Shown: positions 17,699 to 26,563 of the stretch, one piece after another
How positions within the stretch are numbered: the stretch's first letter is position 1
How the letters are laid out: each line of letters opens with the position of its first letter
From: Fictibacillus phosphorivorans
GTDB lineage: Bacteria > Bacillota > Bacilli > Bacillales > Fictibacillaceae
Reading direction: 5' to 3'
DNA length: 64,000 nucleotides
Assembly: GCF_001619875.1 (NCBI RefSeq)
Contig: NZ_LRFC01000037.1
Span: forward strand, 186,001 to 250,000
The notes under the pieces: model-generated
The model's input: the letters and a program-made list of their open reading frames with translations, nothing else
The model's database searches: none
What the model was told of the DNA's origin: nothing
Position numbers and translations under genes: made by a program

Positions 17699-18878
17699 AA
17701 ATGGACCTTTGGAGAAGAATACGTCCTTGAACCTCCATTCTGGAGAGAATAAGTACCATAAAAAGTCCTGCAAAAGACAGTGCTCCAAAGAATAAATACG
17801 TGTAGAAAATATTGTATTTATCAAAAATAACACCGCCTACAAATGTACAAAACCACGAGCCTAAGCCATTGCCAACAGCTGAGTAGATTGAAACGGCTGT
17901 AGCTCTCACTTCTTTAGGGGTATAGGACCGCAAATATTCCATTGCGGCAGGAATGAACAACCCTACTGAAAATCCTTGTAAAATCGTAGTGATCAGTATT
18001 ACCTGATATGTTGGTTCAAAAAAATAGAACGTCCAGCGAAAAGCAGAAACAGCCGCTGCAAAGATCATGATGTGCATCATACCCCACTTGTTAATCGTCC
18101 GTCCAGCAAACTTCATAAACGGCGCTTCGCTTCCGGCCGCTATCAAGAAGGCTAATCCAACTCCTGCAAGTGTTCCGCCTGTTTCCTGAATATAAAACCC
18201 GAAATAAAAGTTGTTTGCAAAGATTGGACCAAACACTAAAAAAGTGGCGCAAAGAAAGATTAGATAAGAAGGCATTTTAACCAGTTGGTCAATTCCCTTT
18301 CTAAGGTCTGTCTTAAGCGACTGACTCTCTTTCGGCATTTTTACAACAAATAAAACACATACAGCAAGAACGGTTGAAAACATATAGAAAATAACGTGAA
18401 TGCCGTAAACTTCTGCGAGTCTGCCCGCCAGATAAACAGCTACTGCAAATCCAACTGCCCCGAACAGTCTATAGTTTCCATATTGTTTATTTTCTTTTTG
18501 GACGTAATTTAAAAGGATACTGTCTGAAACAGGCACTAGTGCGCTTTGCATAAAGGAAAACACGACGAGTAGAGCAATAAGCCATACGTATGATTCCAAA
18601 AGAAAGATGCTATAACCAAATGCAGCAGTAAAAAGCAGGGATAAAACAAGCACTGAACGAGGTCGTCTGGAATAATCCGTTATAACACCCCATAAAGGTT
18701 GAGCAAAGATCATAACAACTGGACTGATCGACATTAAAGTACCAATCTCAGTCCCGCTCAGTCCTACTTCTTCTTTAAAGTAAACACCTAATAATGGGAA
18801 CAAGCTCCCAAGACTAAAAAAACTCAGTAAATAAAAACCTTTTAGACTAATAGAGGTTTGATTAAACGTTTTAAACAT
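17697..18878 (-). CDS. MFS transporter
   Basis: 393 aa with 12 predicted TM helices. The loop between helices 2 and 3 reads WGVITDYSRRPRSVL, a degenerate MFS GxxxDxxxRR motif. The pattern resembles the MFS_1-like/nucleoside-H+ symporter group (LacY, YwbF, HcaT relatives). The substrate is unknown. It precedes no obvious partner; pepV starts upstream on the same strand with a 20-bp gap to this gene, so co-transcription with pepV is likely. Start ATG with GTGAGGGT. Confidence 0.85.
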   Translation of the reverse strand: MFKTFNQTSISLKGFYLLSFFSLGSLFPLLGVYFKEEVGLSGTEIGTLMSISPVVMIFAQPLWGVITDYSRRPRSVLVLSLLFTAAFGYSIFLLESYVWLIALLVVFSFMQSALVPVSDSILLNYVQKENKQYGNYRLFGAVGFAVAVYLAGRLAEVYGIHVIFYMFSTVLAVCVLFVVKMPKESQSLKTDLRKGIDQLVKMPSYLIFLCATFLVFGPIFANNFYFGFYIQETGGTLAGVGLAFLIAAGSEAPFMKFAGRTINKWGMMHIMIFAAAVSAFRWTFYFFEPTYQVILITTILQGFSVGLFIPAAMEYLRSYTPKEVRATAVSIYSAVGNGLGSWFCTFVGGVIFDKYNIFYTYLFFGALSFAGLFMVLILSRMEVQGRILLQRSI

Positions 18879-18897
18879 GATGTACCCTCACTTACAA

Positions 18898-20304
18898 CTA
18901 TTTTGCCAATTCATAAATGGCTTGTGCATAGATCGCTGAAGCAAGAAGCAAATCTTCTACAAACATATGCTCATCCTTCTGATGCGCAACATCTTCCCTT
19001 CCGGGGAACAATGCTCCGAATGCTACACCCGTTTCTAATGAACGCGCGTAAGTACCTCCGCCAATGGCCATCAACTCACCTTTTTTGCCCGTTTGTTCTT
19101 CATACACTTTTTGCAGTGTTTTAATTAATGGATGGTTCTCTTCAACATAGTTAGGCGGATTGTTTTCAATCATTCTCATCGACCAATCACCTGAAATTGC
19201 TCTTTCTTTTAATATTCTCTCAATAACTTCACTATCGTGTGTAACAGGATAGCGTACATTCATCCCTATTTTTCCGCCTTCTGCTTCTTTAAAAACAATG
19301 ACCCCTACGTTTACCGTTAATTTTCCGCTGGCTTCATCTTCCGCAGCAATTCCCAGTTTATTTCCGGTATGCTCCCCCGTCACATCTTCAAGCAAGTTAA
19401 GAAAAGTCTTAGCTTGTCCTGTAAAGGAGCAGCTGTTTAAAAATTCTCCAAGTAATAGACCTGCATTCATTCCTATTTCTGGTGTACTCCCATGCGCTGA
19501 TTTACCTTTAACCTTTAGGATGAGTGCATCATTCTCAATTAAAGCCTGACACTCTATTCCCTTTGCCTTTCCAAAGGTTTCGAACGCTTGTTGCAGGTCA
19601 TCCGATCCATTACCCTGGATTTTAGCTTCCGCTCGATCAGGTACCATATTTAAGCGCTCACCAGATTTGAAGGATATTAACTTCAACCCTTCATTTTCTG
19701 TGGTGTCACTTCCTTTAATACTAAATTCTACATCAAATATTCCCTTTTCAGCAGAGATGATTGGAAAATCAGCATCAGGAGCAAATCCGATTGATGGCAT
19801 TTCTTCTTTCTTAAAATAATGTCTTACGCATTGCCAGTTACTTTCTTCATCACAACCAATGATCATTCTGACTCTCTTAGATAAAGGAAGCTGTAGTTCC
19901 TGAATGATCTTCATTCCATAGAACGCAGCCATTGTCGGACCTTTGTCATCGATCGCACCTCTTGCAAAGATTTTGCCATCCTTAACTTCTGCACCAAAAG
20001 GATCTACAGACCACCCTTCACCAGCAGGGACAACATCAACATGACAAAGAACACCTACGATATCATCTCCGCTTCCGATTTCAATATGTCCAGCAAACCC
20101 GTCCACATTCTTAATGGTCATACCGCTTTCTTTCCCAAGGTTTAGCAAATAAGTTAATGCCCTTTCGATTTCGGGTCCAAAAGGCGCACCTTCTTTCGCA
20201 TTTTCCTCATCAAGAAGACTTGGAATGCGCAAAAGACCTTTTGTGTCCTCCATTAATTCTTCTTTTCTTACCTCAACTTCTTTTTTCCAATTGACCTGAT
20301 TCAT
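18898..20304 (-). CDS. pepV: dipeptidase PepV
   Basis: Zinc-dependent M20 dipeptidase (B. subtilis YtjP) that hydrolyses dipeptides in the cytosol. Metal-site motifs: GVLCHVDVVPAGEGW, ARGAIDDKGPTMA (bridging Asp), GCDEESNW (catalytic Glu pair) and the C-terminal AIGGGTYAR. The ATG at 20304 (468 aa) is set by AGAGGTG. The longer reading frame to 20361 overlaps the K+ channel gene and has no ribosome site. It lies 23 bp downstream of the K+ channel gene. Confidence 0.93.
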   Translation of the reverse strand: MNQVNWKKEVEVRKEELMEDTKGLLRIPSLLDEENAKEGAPFGPEIERALTYLLNLGKESGMTIKNVDGFAGHIEIGSGDDIVGVLCHVDVVPAGEGWSVDPFGAEVKDGKIFARGAIDDKGPTMAAFYGMKIIQELQLPLSKRVRMIIGCDEESNWQCVRHYFKKEEMPSIGFAPDADFPIISAEKGIFDVEFSIKGSDTTENEGLKLISFKSGERLNMVPDRAEAKIQGNGSDDLQQAFETFGKAKGIECQALIENDALILKVKGKSAHGSTPEIGMNAGLLLGEFLNSCSFTGQAKTFLNLLEDVTGEHTGNKLGIAAEDEASGKLTVNVGVIVFKEAEGGKIGMNVRYPVTHDSEVIERILKERAISGDWSMRMIENNPPNYVEENHPLIKTLQKVYEEQTGKKGELMAIGGGTYARSLETGVAFGALFPGREDVAHQKDEHMFVEDLLLASAIYAQAIYELAK

Positions 20305-20327
20305 AGTAAAGCACCTCTCTATACGAC

Positions 20328-21335
20328 TTATTTCAACGATTCGTAAACGTTTTTGCTGCATATGATATATAAGCGTGCATCATCCCGAATTCGTTCATCT
20401 AATTTTTGGTTGATCGCCAAGTCATTTCCGTCTGCGATTAATGTAGCTCCTTGTCTTAGTAAACCTTCAAAAGCATCTTTGTACGTTTTCCATTCTGCCT
20501 TTTTTCGAACTTCAAACAAATTCTCCCCTTCTTTATGCGAGAGAAGCTGAGTATAGATGTCTGTAATTCCTTTCGAAAAAGCTGAACGCACTGCCATACG
20601 TGATACCGTTTCATGACTTAAAACAAACTCATCTACTTTAGCGTGCCTAAAGTTCTTAATGTGTTCTTCTTTTTTAATTTCAACTGTGCTATGTATATCC
20701 GGCGTTAATCTTTCCACTGAAGTTACGATTAAGAGTGTTTTACCATCAGCTAATGCCGAGTCTTGAATAGAGTCATCCGAAAAGACCAGTACAGATTTTG
20801 CTTCTTTAAGATTCGCCTGATTTAAAGTAGATTCCATCGAAGGATCACCTTGAACATAATGAAGATTATGATGTGTCATCGGCGTTACAGCGAGTTGATC
20901 AATAAGTACGATTTCAAGTTCAGGATGAGTCTCAATAATCTCACTAACAGCATATTTCGCTTTTTCAGACCACCCAATGATTACAAAATGATTTTTCCCT
21001 CTAAAAGTCAACCGGCCTTCCTCCCTGCGTTTTCGATGAGCTCCCAGTGCTTCAACAAGTTTTCCGATTGCTAGACCTGCAATCCCAATGCCGACCAAAA
21101 AAATAAATATGGCATAAATTCTGCCTGCAACTGAGACTGGATAAAAATCACCATACCCTACCGTTGTTACAGTTGTCATTACATACCAAAGCGCATCAAA
21201 CCACCGTGGAAATGTTTTGGGTTCTAATCTATGCATTACAATTGAAGAAAAAATGACGATAAAAAAAGTAAAGGAGAAAATTCCAAGTTTGTTTATTACG
21301 AACAGGCGATTCATTACCCTCTGCAAAATATACAC
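20328..21335 (-). CDS. potassium channel with cytosolic TrkA-N (RCK) domain
   Basis: Two-TM K+ channel subunit. TM1 is at about 11-33, a pore helix leads to the selectivity filter TVGYGD at 58-63, and TM2 is at about 70-95. An RCK/TrkA-N domain with FVIIGWSEKAKYAV and a TrkA-C-like end follows. It resembles B. subtilis YugO, the channel used for electrical signalling in biofilms. GTG at 21335 (335 aa) is chosen because TTAGGAG lies 7 nt upstream. An ATG at 21314 has GAGGG too close. RCK domains in Firmicutes can bind c-di-AMP, but this is not shown here. Confidence 0.88.
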   Translation of the reverse strand: MYILQRVMNRLFVINKLGIFSFTFFIVIFSSIVMHRLEPKTFPRWFDALWYVMTTVTTVGYGDFYPVSVAGRIYAIFIFLVGIGIAGLAIGKLVEALGAHRKRREEGRLTFRGKNHFVIIGWSEKAKYAVSEIIETHPELEIVLIDQLAVTPMTHHNLHYVQGDPSMESTLNQANLKEAKSVLVFSDDSIQDSALADGKTLLIVTSVERLTPDIHSTVEIKKEEHIKNFRHAKVDEFVLSHETVSRMAVRSAFSKGITDIYTQLLSHKEGENLFEVRKKAEWKTYKDAFEGLLRQGATLIADGNDLAINQKLDERIRDDARLYIICSKNVYESLK

Positions 21336-21436
21336 CTTATCGCTCCTAACATAACACGACTTTTTAACCCTTATATTGTACCTTATTCCCTTTGAAAATG
21401 GTGAGATAGTTTCAAGTAATTGGGATATATTAGATG

Positions 21437-21464
21437 TTGACAAGTACGGACTTTCGTGTATAAT
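21437..21464 (+). promoter_or_regulatory. consensus sigma-A promoter
   Basis: TTGACA (21437-21442), 16-nt spacer, TATAAT (21459-21464). Both hexamers are perfect. It points away from the K+ channel gene and drives the structured RNA candidate that follows; no start codon with a good ribosome site lies just downstream. Confidence 0.85.
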
Positions 21465-21470
21465 GGTGCG

Positions 21471-21634
21471 TAAATGGGAGGTGTGGGTTGCTTAACTGAC
21501 AAATCCTCATTTTTCGGGGGATCATATGTTCGTAATGAGGTTTTGCTGCATAGCCGCACAGACATCTTTTGAACGTTTTAAAACATGTAATGGCTTACGC
21601 AGCGGAGGAACCAATAGGGCTTCTTCGCTTTTTT
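21471..21634 (+). ncRNA. candidate structured small RNA, about 165 nt, family not recognised
   Basis: It begins just after a perfect sigma-A promoter. It ends in an intrinsic terminator: GCGGAGGAACC pairs with GGCTTCTTCGC (G-U pairs, one mismatch), then a run of six T up to 21634. Inside, GTGTGG pairs with CCGCAC and encloses CCTCAT/ATGAGG. No reading frame with a ribosome site fits. It lies 118 bp before ytzE and is divergent from the K+ channel gene. Fragments (GGTTGC, CGGGGGAT, GGAGGAACC) recall parts of the ydaO c-di-AMP riboswitch. However, the conserved 3' strand of that aptamer is absent, and a genuine example near 60.5 kb looks different. Confidence 0.6.
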
Positions 21635-21752
21635 GTATATAGAATATTAAAAGAAGATTAAAATGATTGTAATACGTTATTCATATTTCATTAACTTTAA
21701 ACTGGTATCATATAGTGTGTTAACAACTATCTAAATAACAAGGAGTGGTTTT

Positions 21753-21971
21753 TTGAGTCCTTCAACTGACAGAATGTTGAATCGTGTGAAAGCCCTGTAT
21801 TTGTTTATTCGCAAGAAAGGTACTGTAACAACACGAGAACTAGTTGAAGAATTTGGAACTACACAGCGCACCATCCAGAGAGATTTGAATGTTCTCTCTT
21901 ACAACAATTTAGTAACAAGTCCTGCCCGAGGTATGTGGGAAACAACGGGAAAGAAAGTTAAGGTTTCTTAA
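21753..21971 (+). CDS. ytzE: DeoR-type helix-turn-helix regulator YtzE
   Basis: 72-aa protein that is essentially a single DeoR winged HTH: RVKALYLFIRKKGTVTTRELVEEF followed by the recognition helix in TTQRTIQRDLNVLSYNNLV. There is no effector domain, as in B. subtilis YtzE. TTG start with AAGGAG 7 nt upstream. A strong terminator follows. Target genes are unknown. Confidence 0.85.
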   Translation: MSPSTDRMLNRVKALYLFIRKKGTVTTRELVEEFGTTQRTIQRDLNVLSYNNLVTSPARGMWETTGKKVKVS

Positions 21972-22018
21972 ATAACAAATAAAGTTATAAAAAAAATACG
22001 GATAAGCATAAATAATAA

Positions 22019-22050
22019 CCCCGCTATAAATGAATAGCGGGGATTTTTTT
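22019..22050 (+). terminator. terminator of ytzE
   Basis: CCCCGCTAT (22019-22027) pairs with ATAGCGGGG (22034-22042) around a 6-nt loop, followed by A and a run of seven T. Confidence 0.9.
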
Positions 22051-22142
22051 GGCTTAATGTTCATGTAAGTCGTTTATACCTTTAAAAGATGCCATTTATA
22101 GTGACGTTTTGTTCTTATCAGCAAACTTTGTTGCTATTGGAA

Positions 22143-22606
22143 AGATTGATCTCCGTTCCAGGCTACTCGCTTTCCTTGGTGCATGCGGTGAGCCACATTC
22201 TTACGTTTCACTCTTAAGTGTCTCACCTGCCCGCTTTCAAGGAAGTATCCTTGCTCCTGCGTCTACAAGTTAAGGCTAACGTAGCGAGCTTCCTCGTCGC
22301 ATGTCTTGCGAGAAGCTTCTCAAGAAGTATCCTTGCTCCTGCGTCTACAAGTTAAGGCTAACGTAGCGAGCTTCCTCGTCGCATGCCTCGCGAGAAGCTT
22401 CTCAAGTGGTATCCTTGCTCCTGCGTCTACAAGTTAAGGCTAACGTAGCGAGCTTCCTCGTCGCTTGCCTCGCGAGAAGCTTCTCAAGTGGTATCCTTGC
22501 TCCTGCGTCTACAAGTTAAGGCTAACGTAGCGAGCTTCCTCGTCGCATGCCTCGCGAGAAGCTTCTCAAGTGGTAGGCACGCACCTTGCACTCCAATCAT
22601 TAATCT
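22143..22606. repeat. dispersed palindromic element, copy 3, expanded by an 82-bp tandem repeat
   Basis: The left part (22143-22240) is an inverted relative of the 14.2-kb copy. It has GATTGAT at its edge, GTTCCAGG, CTCGCTTTCC, then GGTGAGCCAC...GTGTCTCACCTGCC, about 45 bp with one mismatch. The right end GGTAGGCACGC...CTCCAATCA matches the right end of the 55.3-kb copy. Between them are four 82-bp units (separate entry). It occupies the 720-bp convergent gap between ytzE and the PRC-barrel gene, which otherwise holds only the ytzE terminator. Confidence 0.65.
22247..22574. repeat. tandem repeat, four units of exactly 82 bp
   Basis: Units start at 22247, 22329, 22411 and 22493 with ATCCTTGCTCCTGCGTCTAC and run through CCTCGTCGCATGCCTCGCGA to AGAAGCTTCTCAAG. 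They differ at only a few positions (for example CATGTCTTGC in unit 1 and CTTGCCTCGC in unit 3). The high identity implies recent expansion. 82 is not a multiple of 3 and there is no reading frame across it. Confidence 0.95.
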
Positions 22607-22692
22607 TAGAAGACAACATTTGAAAGCAACCATCTACTAAAAAAGAGCGTTCTTAAATAACCAACACTGATTTTATATCGTCCGCATAAGAA

Positions 22693-23337
22693 TTAAATTT
22701 CCTCAGCGCTGTTTTTCAAGAGCAGATCAGGTGTTCTTTCGATTTTCCACTCTTGGTTTGCCCAATCTGGTTTCCCAGACACAGGCATAAATTTATCGTC
22801 GTTGCCAAATAAGTTTTTCCAGAACCCTTCTGAGAGAGAAAATCCAATGACTTGCTGACGATCTGCATCAATAATTAGGTCTTTGATCTTTCCAATCTTT
22901 TCACCATCTTGATCAATCACAGACCAATCTTTTATCGTCCTAAAGGAATAACATTCTTTGGGTTCGTCTCTTTGCTGTTCGATCCCAGCGAATACTAGCT
23001 TGTCTTCATTAAAATCCTTTACCTGATGCCATGGAATGAAGAACGTATCTTTTGTGTAGCTCTCATTGGTTTCAGAATGAGCACTCCCTGTAAATGGTGT
23101 GTTCTGAGTACCAATCCCTGACGTCGCGGCAACCACTGTCTCCATATGCTTATCAGCCGGCACTTCTTCTCGTTGATTGCTGTAGTTTTCCATTGTATAC
23201 GTAAAATAACATAGACGATGTTCATACATGTTAAATAGAATATCGTTAATTGTATGCTCAGTTTGTTCTGTTACATCTACATCTGCTGTTACATTTTGAG
23301 CTTTTACACCCACTAATTTTTCCGCAGATAATTTCAT
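22693..23337 (-). CDS. PRC-barrel domain protein
   Basis: 214 aa, cytosolic. The C-terminal part (about 130-185) is a PRC-barrel: WSVIDQDGEKIGKIKDLIID followed by VIGFSLSEGFW. The N-terminal part has a second, weaker barrel-like segment starting KLSAEKLVGVKAQNV. PRC-barrels are small RNA- or protein-binding folds (RimM, photosystem H subunit). Function here is unknown. ATG with AAAAGGAGATG upstream. It lies between the tandem repeat and the pseudouridine synthase gene. Confidence 0.72.
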   Translation of the reverse strand: MKLSAEKLVGVKAQNVTADVDVTEQTEHTINDILFNMYEHRLCYFTYTMENYSNQREEVPADKHMETVVAATSGIGTQNTPFTGSAHSETNESYTKDTFFIPWHQVKDFNEDKLVFAGIEQQRDEPKECYSFRTIKDWSVIDQDGEKIGKIKDLIIDADRQQVIGFSLSEGFWKNLFGNDDKFMPVSGKPDWANQEWKIERTPDLLLKNSAEEI

Positions 23338-23378
23338 TGAGCGACATCTCCTTTTTATTGGAAGATACCCCTTATAAA

Positions 23379-24107
23379 TTATTCAAAAACATCCTCTTTT
23401 AAAGACAGTAAGCTAAGTTCCTCTTCTGTTAATTCGCGGTACATTCCTAAATCCAGTGATTCATCTAGTTTTAATTGACCCATCTGAATTCTTTGCAGGT
23501 ATACTACTTTTCTTCCGATTGCTTCAAACATTCGTTTTACTTGATGAAACTTTCCTTCTGTAATCGTAAGTTCGATCTCTGATTCATCTGTGTTATTCTG
23601 AAGCACCTTTAAATAAGCGGGCTTTGTTTTATATCCATCCTCCAAAATAACGCCTTCTTTGAAGGTGGCAAACGCATCATCAGGGATAGATCCATTTATT
23701 TTTGCAAAATATGTTTTGGGTACATGTTTTTTAGGAGAAAGCAAAGTATGAGCCAACTGTCCATCATTGGTCAAAATTAATAATCCTTCAGTATCTATGT
23801 CAAGCCTTCCGACAGGAAATGGTTCAAAATTTTGGTCTTCCATGTAAAGCAGGTCTACAACTGTTTCATGCCTGGTATCTTCAGTAGCAGAAATGACACC
23901 TTGAGGTTTGTTCATCATTAAGTAGATGAATTCTTTATATATAACCTCTTCTTCGTGAACCAATACGTGGTCTTTCTCCGGATCAGCTTGTGTTTTAGGG
24001 TCTTTTATTACGGAACCGTTCAACTTCACTGCACCTGATTTTAATAAGTGCTTTACTTCTTTTCTGCTTCCATAGCCTGTATTTGACAACCATTTATCAA
24101 TTCTCAT
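23379..24107 (-). CDS. ytzG: pseudouridine synthase, RsuA/RluB family (YtzG)
   Basis: rRNA pseudouridine synthase. The N-terminal S4 RNA-binding domain is MRIDKWLSNTGYGSRKEVKH. The catalytic domain has GRLDIDTEGLLILTNDG with the catalytic Asp. ATG at 24107 is chosen because GGAGG lies 9 nt upstream; a TTG three codons earlier abuts the ribosome site. Length 242 aa, near B. subtilis YtzG (239). The target is probably 16S rRNA by orthology. Confidence 0.9.
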   Translation of the reverse strand: MRIDKWLSNTGYGSRKEVKHLLKSGAVKLNGSVIKDPKTQADPEKDHVLVHEEEVIYKEFIYLMMNKPQGVISATEDTRHETVVDLLYMEDQNFEPFPVGRLDIDTEGLLILTNDGQLAHTLLSPKKHVPKTYFAKINGSIPDDAFATFKEGVILEDGYKTKPAYLKVLQNNTDESEIELTITEGKFHQVKRMFEAIGRKVVYLQRIQMGQLKLDESLDLGMYRELTEEELSLLSLKEDVFE

Positions 24108-24209
24108 AAATAACAACCTCCAGTAATGATCTATTTTTCCTATATTATTGTAAAAAATTGATTGATTTTTGAAAAAACGGGGTAATTTAGTACTATAGGA
24201 GGAATTGGA

Positions 24210-24644
24210 ATGAAAAGGAAAATAGGTCTTTTAGCAACTGCACGAAAAAAAGCTTCAAACCCTTCGGCAGCAATAGATTTATACATAAGTCCTCTATTTG
24301 TAAAATCTGTTCAATACGCACAGCAGCATTATGATGATTTTTACTTCTTTAGTGCAAAAGAAGGTCTTTTAACGAGAGACAAATACATTGAACCGTATAA
24401 TGTTTCCATCAAAAATTTTTCTGCATCTGAAAAACGGGAGTGGGCTCAAAAAGTTATTCAAGATCTTGAACACTATCATAAGCCCTCACAATGTAAAATC
24501 TTTATTCATGGTGGTTGGGTATACCGTGAATTCTTGCAGCCAGAACTAGAGAAAGCAGGATTTCAATTTGAAGTTCCACTCGAAGGCTACAGCATTGGAA
24601 ATCAACTAAAATGGTACGATGAACAAAATCCCGTTAAAAAATAA
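24210..24644 (+). CDS. DUF6884-like protein
   Basis: 144 aa, cytosolic. It begins KRKIGLLATARKKASNP and contains AIDLYISPLFVKSVQYA and FYFFSAKEGLLTRDKYIEPYN, the pattern of the DUF6884 family (a small alpha/beta fold found beside nucleic-acid-modifying enzymes in some phages and bacteria). The N-terminal signature and the GLLxxxxxIxPYN segment are the main support. ATATAGGAGG-type ribosome site before ATG. The family name is given from memory. It is divergent from ytzG and convergent with the MurJ-like gene. Confidence 0.65.
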   Translation: MKRKIGLLATARKKASNPSAAIDLYISPLFVKSVQYAQQHYDDFYFFSAKEGLLTRDKYIEPYNVSIKNFSASEKREWAQKVIQDLEHYHKPSQCKIFIHGGWVYREFLQPELEKAGFQFEVPLEGYSIGNQLKWYDEQNPVKK

Positions 24645-24661
24645 CATCACATCACCGCAAT

Positions 24662-24692
24662 AAAAAGAAGGCTCTCTATCAGCCTTCTTTTT
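24662..24692. terminator. bidirectional terminator
   Basis: AAAAAGAAGGCT (24662-24673) pairs perfectly with AGCCTTCTTTTT (24681-24692). It serves the DUF6884-like gene and the convergent flippase gene. Confidence 0.88.
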
Positions 24693-24698
24693 ATTTTC

Positions 24699-26303
24699 CT
24701 ATTTTCTGCGTTTCAAAAAAGGGATACGGTCTCCTAAAATTATATTTAACAATCCTGAACGGTAGCTTAGGAAAACATAGACCGCTCCTCCTGTAAGAAT
24801 ACCTGCTGTCAGTTTAATGATCGTATCTAGTCTTGTTTCTGAATCACCTAAAAGATTAGATACTCCCATAACAGCTACGGCCATTGCTGCGCAAAATAAA
24901 GAAATAAGTACTGTTCTGCGATAAACCCATTTAAATGAAAAGCCGCTGTATTTTTTTACGATATACAGGTTAAACAAGATAGAAAGAGTATAACCAATAT
25001 CTGTTGCAATTACTGAACCTGTTCCCCCAAACAGCAATAACAATGGCTTGTTCAGAAGAAGTTTTGCAAGAAAACCCGCTGACAAACTGATAAATGCGTA
25101 TCGCTGCTGGTTCAGACCTTGCAGAATGGCTGCTGTTACCGTGAACATCGCAAACCATAACGCTGTTGGCGCGTACCATTGAAGATAATAACCGCCTGTA
25201 TCCATGGAAGACATCCCAAAGAGTGCTCCGTATGCCGGATAAGCAAGAACCGTTAATCCAATCGCTGCTGGTGCGGTTAGAAACAACACCATTTGGAAGG
25301 TTTGTGTAATCTGCTTATGAAGCACTTCTTCGTTATTTTGTGTGAATGATTTCGTTATAACTGGAATCAGCGTCAGTGCTAAAGCTGTTGCTAGGGAAAC
25401 CGGAATCATAACAAGTTTATGTGCAATCTGTGTAATGATCGCAAATACTGCTTCCGCTTTATCTTGCGTATAATCCATACTTTTCAGTGTCTTTACGATT
25501 GTGAACTGGTCCACCATCTGATAAAGGGGAATCGCAAGGCCAACTGCTACAAATGGAATCGCGTATTTAATCGTTTCTTTATAAATATCTGCTAATGAAA
25601 TATCTGCAACTGACTTACTTTGGTCATACATCTTTTTTAGATGCGGCTTTCGCTTTACCCAGTACCAGATCAGAACAATCAGACCTGCAACTGCACCAAG
25701 GGTTGCAGCAAAGGTAGAGAGTGCTACAGCTGTTGTTATATCACCATCTAATAAATGGATTACAACATAACTACCTACAAGAATAAACACGATCCGTACG
25801 ATCTGCTCGACAACTTGTGAAACAGCTGTAGGTCCCATCGACTGAAAACCTTGAAAATATCCGCGGATCAAGCTCATCGATGGTACGATAATTAAAGCTG
25901 TACTCACCATGCGGATAACTAACGTAATGTCATCTATGCTATTTCCTTGTCCGCCTTTTTCACTAATGATTTGTTGAGCTAGAACAGGCGCTAACATATA
26001 AAGAATAATAAATGCCAGAGTTCCTGTTAGGGTCATAACGAGCAAACCGGATTTCAGAAGTTTTCTGCCTGTTGCGTAATCTCCAAGAGCATTGTATTTA
26101 GATACGAATTTAGAAACAGCAAGCGGAACTCCCATTGTGGAAATGCTAAGTAATATGGTATATGGAATATAAGCATAGCCATATAGAGCCATACCTTGTT
26201 CATCTACTAGATTTGTAAATGGAATAACAAAGATCAATCCGATGAATTTAGAAAAAAATGTTGCAGCGGATAAGATCAATGTTCCACGAAGTAATCGAGA
26301 CAA
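24699..26303 (-). CDS. ytgP: MOP-superfamily lipid flippase YtgP (MurJ)
   Basis: 534 aa with about 14 predicted TM helices. It belongs to the polysaccharide-transport (PST) branch of the MATE/MOP superfamily, as do MurJ and SpoVB. The N-terminal LLRGTLILSAATFFSKFIGL is the family signature. By orthology with B. subtilis YtgP it would flip lipid II across the membrane, but SpoVB-like paralogs share the fold. Start TTG with AGGAG about 10 nt upstream. A GCCTGAC/GTCGGGC hairpin lies in its leader (26341-26367). Confidence 0.88.
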   Translation of the reverse strand: MSRLLRGTLILSAATFFSKFIGLIFVIPFTNLVDEQGMALYGYAYIPYTILLSISTMGVPLAVSKFVSKYNALGDYATGRKLLKSGLLVMTLTGTLAFIILYMLAPVLAQQIISEKGGQGNSIDDITLVIRMVSTALIIVPSMSLIRGYFQGFQSMGPTAVSQVVEQIVRIVFILVGSYVVIHLLDGDITTAVALSTFAATLGAVAGLIVLIWYWVKRKPHLKKMYDQSKSVADISLADIYKETIKYAIPFVAVGLAIPLYQMVDQFTIVKTLKSMDYTQDKAEAVFAIITQIAHKLVMIPVSLATALALTLIPVITKSFTQNNEEVLHKQITQTFQMVLFLTAPAAIGLTVLAYPAYGALFGMSSMDTGGYYLQWYAPTALWFAMFTVTAAILQGLNQQRYAFISLSAGFLAKLLLNKPLLLLFGGTGSVIATDIGYTLSILFNLYIVKKYSGFSFKWVYRRTVLISLFCAAMAVAVMGVSNLLGDSETRLDTIIKLTAGILTGGAVYVFLSYRSGLLNIILGDRIPFLKRRK

Positions 26304-26563
26304 CTATTTTCAGCTCCTACTAATCATCTAAATAAAATTTGCCCGACTGCTGATGTTTCCGTCAGGCTTAACCTAGTCTTTAATTCTTATTGACGTAAAA
26401 CGCCAAAAACATTATTGATATTGTATCACATAAAAAGAAGATGTTACCTCATTTAACTTTTTGCAAAAAAGTAAGGATTATGAAAAGCATAGTCTTTTTC
26501 AATAAGCTATGCTATTGTATGAAATGATTTTTAGACTTGAACGTTTAAGAAAGTTGGGATTGT

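Noticed and set aside
21471-21634. c-di-AMP (ydaO) riboswitch
   Set aside because: Only short fragments match; the conserved 3' strand (GACAGCTAACCTCGTAAGCG) is absent, unlike the true example at 60446-60593.
22143-22606. Insertion sequence
   Set aside because: No transposase frame; the element is palindromic and repeat-expanded.
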